A DNA stretch of 24,365 nucleotides from contig CAXNAD020000214.1 of the NCBI GenBank assembly GCA_964200185.2, forward strand, positions 1-24,365, read 5' to 3'. This document shows positions 17,356-24,365 of this stretch, piece by piece. The position numbers and the translations under genes are program-made. How positions within the stretch are numbered: position 1 is the stretch's first letter; each line of letters opens with the position of its first letter. The stretch is from Choristocarpus tenellus KU-1152. Its lineage: Eukaryota; Phaeophyceae. The notes under the pieces were generated by a model. The model worked only from the letters and a program-made list of their open reading frames with translations. It was not told the DNA's origin and made no database searches.

Positions 17356-18560
17356 TTAGAATTCCTTCAAGACCGTGCATAGCACTGTGGCGGCGGGGTG
17401 AAGATTGGGAAGAATCACTGGAGTCTGTTCATCATTGCTCAACATGTTCATAATATCCTCTGCCCTGGAGATGAGTACATGGAGAAACAATGCATAATCT
17501 CTACAAAAAAAGAATAAGTGGGAATCTTCCATGTGATACCTTCAGTGTCATACTTCCTCTCACCCAAATTGAAAGAGCGCTGGCAGCCTGCCGCAGAGGA
17601 GCAAAACTATCCTCTATGAAAATAGTTCGGTTGGGAGTAGGAAATGAAGAGCAAACTTTCTCCCTTGCTTCAACAGATGTACGTTTGTGAGATACTGTGC
17701 CCAAGATGCCATCATATGAGCAATTTTCTTGTTCTTCCACACACTCACAGAGAATATATAGAGCTGTAGAGTGAGTGACCTGTCCTGACAAAGGAACTGG
17801 GGTCAATCAAGACTGAATACATGTGAACACTGGGGAGGTAGAAATTTGAACGTTTGGTGTGTGTAACCAGATAAAAAACATTAGCAAACCTCATGAGGAT
17901 CAAGAGTACTCGTTTGTTCCTCTTTGTTTCCAGGGGCCCAGAAATTGATTTTGGACTTCCTGTTGCTGGGTCTGCACACTCATCAACCGATTTGGAACAG
18001 TCTCAAGGTTGTCAAGCAACGAAGATGTATAATACTCTGTAGCCAACAAGCGTGAACTCAGCTTGCTAACCAACCCTATCCTCTCTCTCAGCGAAACTTA
18101 TACCTACATTGAGCTGCTGAGGACTGCTGTCCTACTGTCCTATCTGTACACCTTGTCACATATCCCTGTCATGTCAACAGTTGGCACTTTAGTGAGACCA
18201 CTCTTGTGGTCTTCACAATCCTGAAGTTCAACATCAGCTTTCCACTTCCCAGCGAGTGTCACCACCAATAATAAAAAAGATCACACTGGAATACCTCAGG
18301 TTTGTCAACATCAACCATGACAGCACCAAGGAGGGGTCTGCAATTTCTTCAACACAAGCTGCAATATGCATGGTAAGCAGTGAGGATTTCACGTCCTCTC
18401 TTCGCCCCTGTAGCATCCCACAATAGCCTTTGAAATATGATGAAGTTACCATGTCCATCTTTTCTACTGTTGGGTAAACACAACTCATCATGTGACCGCG
18501 GTCCCTGCCAAATATGGTGCAATGGAGGCCTTGATACAAGATATATATCCTTGACTTCGT
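17356..18560 (-). CDS. Gene C: spliced minus-strand gene, unknown
   Basis: Candidate exons in transcript order are about 18545-18295, 18220-18152, 18065-17910, 17779-17540 and 17457-17356. The first contains HIAACVEEIADPSLVLSWLM and ends CTGAG|GTATTC. The second follows TTGAACTTCAG, reading DCEDHKSGLTKVPTVDMTG with donor AAG|GTGTAC. The third reads KLSSRLLATEYYTSSLLDNL. The fourth, 80 codons, contains REKVCSSFPTPNRTIFIEDS and AASALSIWVRGSMTLK before AAG|GTATCA. The last reads DIMNMLSNDEQTPVILPNLH and ends CTVLKEF with TAA at 17358-17356. The last junction closes in phase; the earlier ones do not all close. The 5' end is not identified. No family recognised. Confidence 0.5.
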
Positions 18561-18788
18561 CGGTGAGGCTTTTTTATGCATACACGTGTGCATATCATAC
18601 ACATTACGTACTGTAAGCATATTGAGGACTTCAGCATGGGAGGGAGGCCTCAACACTCATGTGAAAAGCGCATGAGATGGGTGATTGGGATGGGAGACCC
18701 ATCAAGTGCTTTGATGTTGGACAACAGGTTTCAAATGTCTGTTGTAAACATACACTCCAGCGTATCACAACTAACAATTTTTTGTTGT
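18561..18788. other. Upstream of gene C, unresolved
   Basis: Minus-strand frames here (for example one reading KALDGSPIPITHLMRF) look faintly protein-like, but I could not attach splice sites to them. They may belong to the missing 5' part of gene C. Confidence 0.3.
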
Positions 18789-19048
18789 TGAGCGAAAGTA
18801 TCGTAGAGGATACAAGTTTTGCCATGTTTGTCAACTTGGGGCTTGGCTTCCCGTGCTTTTTTTTATAACGTTTTCCTACTCCAAAATGTTTCGGAGTAGG
18901 TAAAATGTTGATGTTATGAAAAGGTGTGTCTGGAACAAAGATATGGACACTATGAATTTAATATGATAGTCAAAATTACATAAATATCGCAACATTGGAG
19001 TTTGGCCCCCAAATGGACACAACTGTACCCTCTAAGATACTTTGGCTC
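18789..19048 (-). repeat. MITE-like element, copy 3
   Basis: The left end is GAGCGAAAGTATCGTAGAGG and the right end, reverse-complemented, is GAGCCAAAGTATCTTAGAGG. The whole element aligns as reverse complement with 2464-2722, including GGGGCTTGGCTTCCC, the CCTACTC...GGAGTAGG palindrome and the ATGATAGTCAAAATTACATAAAT block. It is about 260 bp long, with no coding capacity. It lies between genes C and B. TGTT flanks both ends and is a possible short target duplication, not secure. Confidence 0.75.
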
Positions 19049-19566
19049 TGTTATGACCAAAATGTATCCTATGATGAGTCTGAATACAGTACTATGGAAG
19101 GATTCCCTTAACCTTCTACCATCATGCTTGGAAATCCTTCAATACATAGGGTCAGAGGGATGATCAGAAGAAAGTGTGGTAAAGTGGGCAATAAAAGGCT
19201 ATGCTCCATAAGGGCTTAGTGAGGTGATAAGTCCATCTCTCTTCCCCAAAAAATGAAGACTAACTCCCTACTCATATTCACTTTGACACACTTCATACCA
19301 TCTATTGCAGGATCATTTGCACTCCGAATTCATAGTGAAGGTCACAGGAGAGGAGGACTGTTCAAAGTAAGTCGAAGACAATCCTCACAATTTCAATCTA
19401 GATGACCTCACAAAGAAAGTGAAATAGCAATAAAAAAGGATTTACGCTGAAGGAAATACACAACTCTCGAATAAGCGAAACATCTCGAGTGTTTCACTGT
19501 TCGACTGAGGGCTCCTTAGCACTTCTTGATATTCTTCATGTGTATCACACAGAACATATGAATGGC
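19049..19566. other. Intergenic region between copy 3 and the end of gene B
   Basis: No exon with convincing splice sites or codon pattern is seen on either strand. The sequence ATCATTTGCACTCCGAATTC after a CTATTGCAG near 19311 is open only briefly on the + strand. Confidence 0.4.
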
Positions 19567-21735
19567 CTACAGCATCTCATGTTCCACTGGGCTCGTCATG
19601 GCCACATCGGCATATGTGATGAAGAGCTGCATGTAACATAAAGAATAGTAAGGCAAATCAAATCACAACACTATAGTGTAAATTAAAAGAACAAGTAATG
19701 AACCCTGCAAAGAGTGGTCACTTGTAGGGGGGGGAAAGGGTGCAGCAGGTCCAGGGTATACCAGACCTAACTTGATTGCTCTGTTGAAATACACCTACAA
19801 AGGTGCGCTGACCCAAACTGTCTGGTCCAATAAGCGGACTGGACAATCAGTGGGATTGAAGAGGACAAGCTCTCACACCTTGGGTGAGTTCAGTTCGCTC
19901 AAAACACTTCTTTTATGAGCACTGCGGATTGCAGGCTATCTTATAGATACTTGAGATTGATTTTTTAATAGTATCAGTAGGTTTTACCTGCTCTTGATAC
20001 CTACCTCCTGCTTCAAACACAATACACTGCAACTCTTGAGCTCTATGTCATGAATACCCTGTAGATCAATCATAGATAAAGTTAGCTATCATACTGGATA
20101 TGCCAAGATCCATCATAAAAAAAATTAGCTATCATACTGCACCACCTTCACCAAGCCCATTGTTGTAGATGGTTCCAATCCTTCCACAGTCATTCTACTC
20201 CAACTGTCACTAGGTTGAATGAATCGCTCAACTTGCTTGGCAGGCACAGGTTTCCAAAATGCAAGTAAGGTCATGTCAAACTTTGACACGAACCTGCTGG
20301 TTTGCAGAGACTCTTCCACCATGTACGTTGTCGCAGGTAGTTCCAACACTTCCCTGGGCACTGTCACTTCCCTTGACATCAGATTAAATAGCTAAATTAC
20401 CTTGCATGACAGGCATAGTTATCAAAGAACATCTTTAGACTCATGCCTGCTCTTACTATCCAAATATACCGGAATCCTTATGGACTACCACATCAAGTAC
20501 ATCAAGAAGGGTCCATTGCGTAACAAGTGCTTCCCAGAACAGGCACAATAAATACCACAAAAGGTTTGGTATTCGGCAACCAAGTAGTGTAGAATTTCTC
20601 TACAAATCAGCTCCAGATGTGTATCCCATATATGCTCCTCTAGGATAGCGCTTCCTGTGAATATATCAAATGGAAACGATGTCTTTTTTCTACCATCTTG
20701 AAGCTTGAGAAACACGAATTGATCATACCAAGTTCTCTAAAGTATTGCATTGCATGCACACGTTCTAATATTTTTGGCCAATATAGCATAGGATCACTGG
20801 CTGGTAGGGTATCAAAATGATTACCTCATCTTCAAAGGGTGAGCCTCTTCGCCACATGTCCACAACTGCCCTGTATATGGACAGAACATTGGGTACATAC
20901 TCCCCTAGAACACTAAGGATACTTCATACATGTCTAATGGGTGAAGGAACGGCACAGGCAAACCTATGGCCTCGTTTGCAAGGTAAGTAGTAAGGCTTCC
21001 CCCAAATACACCCAAGGACGTGCATGAGATATTTCCTCGCCTGAAAGCTCTTGCTGGCTGGCTACATTTCTCGCAAGGATGCACTGTTTGAGGTAGGCTT
21101 GGTACTCTCCACAACCCCACAACATATATCCCAGGAAAAAGCATACACAGTTCTTGTACCCTTAAGCCCAACATGGGCAACACAGCAACATTGGCAAAAA
21201 AGGGCACTGGATTTTGGCCCCATTAGAGCGAGGGTTTGATCATCTTCATTTCAGAGATGTGCACAAATGGTGACATTAGGAGGTGTGAAGGACGTCGAGG
21301 CCGATGCAGAGGTTGAGATTGCATAAGCTGGAGATCACCCCTCTCTTGCACTATAAGTCACCACCCATTTTATGACTTCCTGGTGGAACTTGGGGTCACA
21401 ACTGCAGAGAGATTCAAACCGGAAGGGGTCAGAAGGTGGAGAGGTATTTCCTCTGAGGTTGGGTTGTGTGTAGTTTAAACCCCTGAAAGTGTTAGAAATA
21501 TGGTCAATTTTTTAAGAAAGGTACTAAGAATTGCTCTTATCAAACACGCTTCTACTGTCTATATTTTCAATTCACCACACAAAGAAGTGAGTTTACGTGC
21601 TCCTCAACTTTGTCTCTCCGGTAATGGAGGAGAGATCTATGATTTGGAGTTAGTTTATCGGTACAAGTCAAGCAACGTTTGGAAACAAACCTTGCTCGCC
21701 TTCAACTTAGTGAACGCTTTCACGCCACGTGACAT
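19567..21735 (-). CDS. Gene B: spliced minus-strand gene, unknown
   Basis: Best exons in transcript order are 20904-20825 (NVLSIYRAVVDMWRRGSPFE, donor GAG|GTAATC), 20703-20489 (opening LQDGRKKTSFPFDIFTGSAI), 20371-20152 (EVTVPREVLELPATTYMVEE, then FVSKFDMTLLAFWKPVPAKQ), 20058-20005 (GIHDIELKSCSVLCLKQE, donor GAG|GTAGGT) and the last exon 19626-19567 (LFITYADVAMTSPVEHEML, TAG). The first four join in phase. Small exons at 19909-19879 and 19794-19767 are possible between the last two. Upstream pieces near 21401-21365 (CDPKFHQEVIKW) and 21106-20960 (EYQAYLKQCILARNVASQQE) and a possible first exon from ATG at 21735 (MSRGVKAFTKLKASK) are likely but not joined in phase. A decayed copy lies at 16324-17190. 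No domain recognised. Confidence 0.5.
20059..20151 (-). repeat. Tandem 43-bp duplication filling an intron of gene B
   Basis: On the + strand AGATCAATCATAGATAAAG followed by TTAGCTATCATACTG (20063-20096) is repeated as AGATCCATCATAAAAAAAA followed by TTAGCTATCATACTG (20106-20139). The two units are about 43 bp apart and together make up nearly the whole 93-nt intron between the exons ending at 20152 and starting at 20058. Confidence 0.7.
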
Positions 21736-21800
21736 CGAGGAGGATTGAACAACAGGGGACTGTCCATCGCCCTTCGCGACAGGGCTATTATGGTATACGA
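21690..21800. promoter_or_regulatory. Possible shared 5' region of genes B and F (head-to-head)
   Basis: Gene B's candidate ATG (21735, minus) and gene F's candidate ATG (21790, plus) are only about 55 bp apart and point away from each other. If both starts are right, a bidirectional promoter must overlap the first exons. No TATA box is apparent. This is inference from start codon positions. Confidence 0.3.
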
Positions 21801-24168
21801 GCTTAGGATGGAACTTTCGACATGCTACCCTCAGCTATGGCCTCTGACGGTCCAGAGAAACCTGCCAATGACCGCCTTCCTCTACCGCCCTTGCGTACTG
21901 AGTAGAAGGCAGTTAGTCAAACCACTTGATACTCACATCAAGGGATGGAGTGACCTTCTCGATATTGGATCGACGAAACTCGTCGAGACAAGCACCTTAT
22001 TTCATCCCTTGGTTGTTGATAGCGATGGTATCATTGGCTGGGATGAGGGGCCATGGAATGGATATATCGATCTTGGCGGAGAGCACAGTATGCTCGCAAT
22101 GGAGAGAACACTGCCAAACCGAATACAAGAGAGGTTGGAAAACCTTGTGCAGACCACGCACCCTTTCAAAGCGGAAGTAGTGAGACATACTGAGATACAA
22201 GGTGCCGCAAATTCAGAGGATTGGGCTGAAGAGCTCACCGCCCCTCTATGTTCGTCGCAACGCTTTGGCAGCATTGTTGAGGGCCGCCTCAAAGATAATA
22301 TGGACATGACTATGACATGGCTCAAGAAGGACGTGCGTAGGTTGGCAGCTCACTTCGCAGCGATTGGAGGGAAGACAAGGGGATTACCTGGAAACAAAAA
22401 TCCTTCTGATGTATCCGTAAAACTGGAAGTGTTGACCAAGACGAAGTGCCCACGCTTCCACCAGGACAAGGTGCAACATCGTTTGGATTCGTACCATAGG
22501 CTGACTTGGTAAGGTTTTCCTTCCCCCACCCCTTGTGAATGCTGTATCGTGCAGAAATTTCGTTTATTTTACGACGACCTCTGAAGCCCTAAGGTCTGGA
22601 ACTGGGCTTGTTTGTCCAACTAAGTTGTCTCTTTGTCGTTTTAATCTATTTTCCTATTTTCCTAGGTGCCAGTACGACTCATCTGCACTTACGTAGGACC
22701 CTGCACAGAGTGGCTGAACGGGTATGACAGCCATCACATGGTGAACAACCGGTCACCACCACAAATTTGCAATAAGGTGAAGAAAAAGGGCTAGGGGCTG
22801 AACCCTTAAGTCACCTTGACTAGATCACCACTGCAACTTGTGGAAGGAAACATTTCTTGCTGTCAAATGTCAAACTTCTACTCCATGTTTGAAAAGACTG
22901 AGCCGGTGCTCTGCATTCTTATTTTGCTTGCCACCACCGATCTTCAACCTAGTCCTTGCTACCCCTCCCCTCCAATATTGCCCCACCCTGAAACACTCAA
23001 ACTTGGATATGTTCGTTGTTTCGCAAGAATAGTATTCTGTCTAGTTTCTTCAGGTACTCCTTACACATGTTGTAGTTAGGTCAAACATGACTATAGTCAA
23101 GGAAGCTTAATGCACACTGTCATTGGGATAGAATTCGATTCTTGATACAGCAAGCATTGAACTCTGTTCAGAACTAGCAGTCCACTGGCACTCAGTCAAA
23201 ATTTCCCCCCACTTCTTGTGTTTTCTGCATCTTTGCGGTGAAATATACATGAAAATTATACATGAAAAACCTTTTTTTTAGACTGCCACAACTGGTGAGT
23301 GTACTTTAAATCTGTCAATAAGCTTTGAGTCACTTTTGGGGGGCTGCATGAGGACCTCTTGGCCAGATTTAACCCTTGCAGTTGATTTTGTGATGTGACA
23401 CCTACGAATATTTTGTGTTACAACTCACTTCTCCACTTCTCACTACTCCAACTGTCACTGCCGTTATCAACTGTGTGCATACTACAGCAAGGGGTATGTA
23501 GTGTCATCATTTCCCACACAAAGATGTAACAATATTGTGGCAACCCTTTGTGGAGCAGTCTGGAGGTTTCATAATAAGAGTGTACTTGTTGGGAGGGGAT
23601 TGTATATGTCAGGGTATCTATTGGTAGCTCGTCAGAGATGCTACTCTTATATGCCACTCAATTGAATCCAACAATATTGAGTACAAACAAAATCTTCCGT
23701 ATTTCTTTTTTATATCTACACGACAGGGTTCTTTTCCATGCTAGTGGAAACAGGCATTCCTGCACCTTCAGTAGCAGATTCTGGGAGTACATACAGATAC
23801 CCTTATCTTATCACCTCTTGATGTCAGTCATCTGAAAGCATGACATTGACACAATCAAGGTCATCTAAAAGGTCGTGTTGAATTATAATTTAGTGTTGGT
23901 TCACTCAACCACCCTGCTCCTGCCCTAACCCTAATTCCTTTCTGTCACACAGGAAATTAGTCGGGGTAGGCCATCATTGCAGGCCACACCTGGCGACGTG
24001 TTGCTCCTTCGTGGTCATGAGCAAAGCTGGTCTATAGGGGAACTGAGCACAATCCACAATGAGCACAGAATACCTGGGGTGGCCCATCGGTCGCCAGACT
24101 TGGAAGAAGGTCAAAGGAGGCTTGTCCTTACCATGGATATTGGAGATACATGTGGTTTGTCAATGTAG
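21790..24168 (+). CDS. Gene F: DUF1826 family protein, three exons
   Basis: Exons are 21790-22470, 22666-22776 and 23953-24168, all joined in phase 0; stop TAG at 24166-24168; about 335 residues. Splice sites are AAG|GTGCAA, TTTTCCTAG|GTG, AAG|GTGAAG and CTGTCACACAG|GAA. The family signature is split by the first intron: CPRFHQDK at the end of exon 1 and VPVRLICTYVGPCTEWL at the start of exon 2. Exon 3 carries GDVLLLRGHEQSW, the distal VAHRSP and RRLVLTMD. The domain seems to start near MERTLPNRIQERLENL; the first 100 or so residues are an extension I do not recognise. DUF1826 has no firmly assigned function known to me; in bacteria I recall it near zinc-related COG0523 GTPases (from memory). 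No signal peptide or membrane segment is obvious. The start is uncertain: the frame is open back to 21733 without an ATG, and 21808 is another candidate. Confidence 0.88.
22777..23952 (+). other. Long intron 2 of gene F (1176 nt)
   Basis: The exons on both sides are consecutive parts of the DUF1826 domain, with the usual short linker between GTEWL and GDVLLLKG, so no further exon is needed. The interior shows no repeat or convincing coding frame. CCCTAACCCTAAT near 23924 is a two-unit telomere-like string only. Confidence 0.6.
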
Positions 24169-24280
24169 TAGTTTTGTAAAAGGATGTAAGGCGGGTATCT
24201 CAGTTGGTGGGTAGGTGTGCGTGGGACTGATAAGGATAAATCAATCTCAGTATTTATTGTGCCCACCTTTGTCTTTGAAT

Positions 24281-24301
24281 CTTGAGGGGGGGGGGGGGGG
24301 C
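24281..24301. repeat. Homopolymer G tract (about 17 nt)
   Basis: An unbroken G run follows the end of gene F, and a T/A-rich run (about 11 T) lies near 24348. Similar G runs occur at about 38-47. These are slippage-prone and their lengths may not be exact. Confidence 0.8.
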
Positions 24302-24365
24302 CCAAACCGCCAGATATTGATGTCCGGAAAAACCAAGTAGGAATACTTTTTTTTTTTTCCACAAG

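Noticed and set aside
21500-21748. 82-codon + strand open frame as the N-terminus of the DUF1826 gene
   Set aside because: It is one base out of frame with the DUF1826 exon, and the minus strand there carries a plausible first exon of gene B. Kept as an open question in the findings, not annotated.
21880-21920. 18-nt GT...AG segment (GTACTGAGTAGAAGGCAG) as a tiny intron in gene F
   Set aside because: It is a multiple of three, the main frame is open through it, and no evidence requires removal. A second N-terminal frame (MASDGPEKPANDRLPLPP) is protein-like but ends at a stop just there.
21926-22325. Alternative frames on both strands inside gene F exon 1
   Set aside because: They are shadows of the DUF1826 reading frame, which is fixed by the CPRFH motif and the downstream exons.
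1-24365. tRNA, rRNA, CRISPR array, prophage or bacterial operon
   Set aside because: None of the expected cloverleaf, repeat-spacer, or tightly packed uninterrupted gene patterns is present; the splice-site pattern is eukaryotic.

Overview
This window is nuclear DNA from an intron-rich eukaryote, probably a unicellular or algal one; the species cannot be named from sequence alone. Protein-like stretches are short, end at GT, restart after pyrimidine-rich AG sites, and keep a consistent reading phase across many junctions. There are no bacterial operons, ribosome binding sites, tRNAs, rRNAs or CRISPR arrays. Introns run from about 50 nt to over 1 kb and the base composition is slightly AT-rich. 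The one family I recognise firmly is DUF1826, which is known from bacteria and algae.

Layout. (A) About 284-12380, + strand: one long gene of about 24 exons encoding a protein of about 1350 residues with an N-terminal coiled coil; I do not recognise it. (E) 13531-12474 and (D) about 15843-14450, - strand: spliced genes, or two halves of one gene, of unknown function. (B') about 16324-17190, + strand: a decayed, inverted copy of exons of gene B. (C) about 18560-17356, - strand: a spliced unknown gene. (B) 21735-19567, - strand: a spliced unknown gene with a possible first exon at 21735. (F) 21790-24168, + strand: a three-exon DUF1826 gene, apparently head-to-head with B.

Repeats. Three diverged copies of a short palindromic, MITE-like element lie at about 22-205, 2464-2722 and 18789-19048. 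Copies 2 and 3 match over their whole length in opposite orientation. Intron 20151-20059 of gene B is mostly a tandem duplication of a unit of about 43 bp.

Reliability. The exon chain of gene A from 3017 to 12380 and all of gene F were built by hand from splice signals and phase, and they are internally consistent. Minus-strand genes B, C, D and E have convincing individual exons, but some junctions do not close in phase, so exons are missing or boundaries are wrong. No functional link between the genes is visible; neighbours in eukaryotic genomes need not share a pathway.
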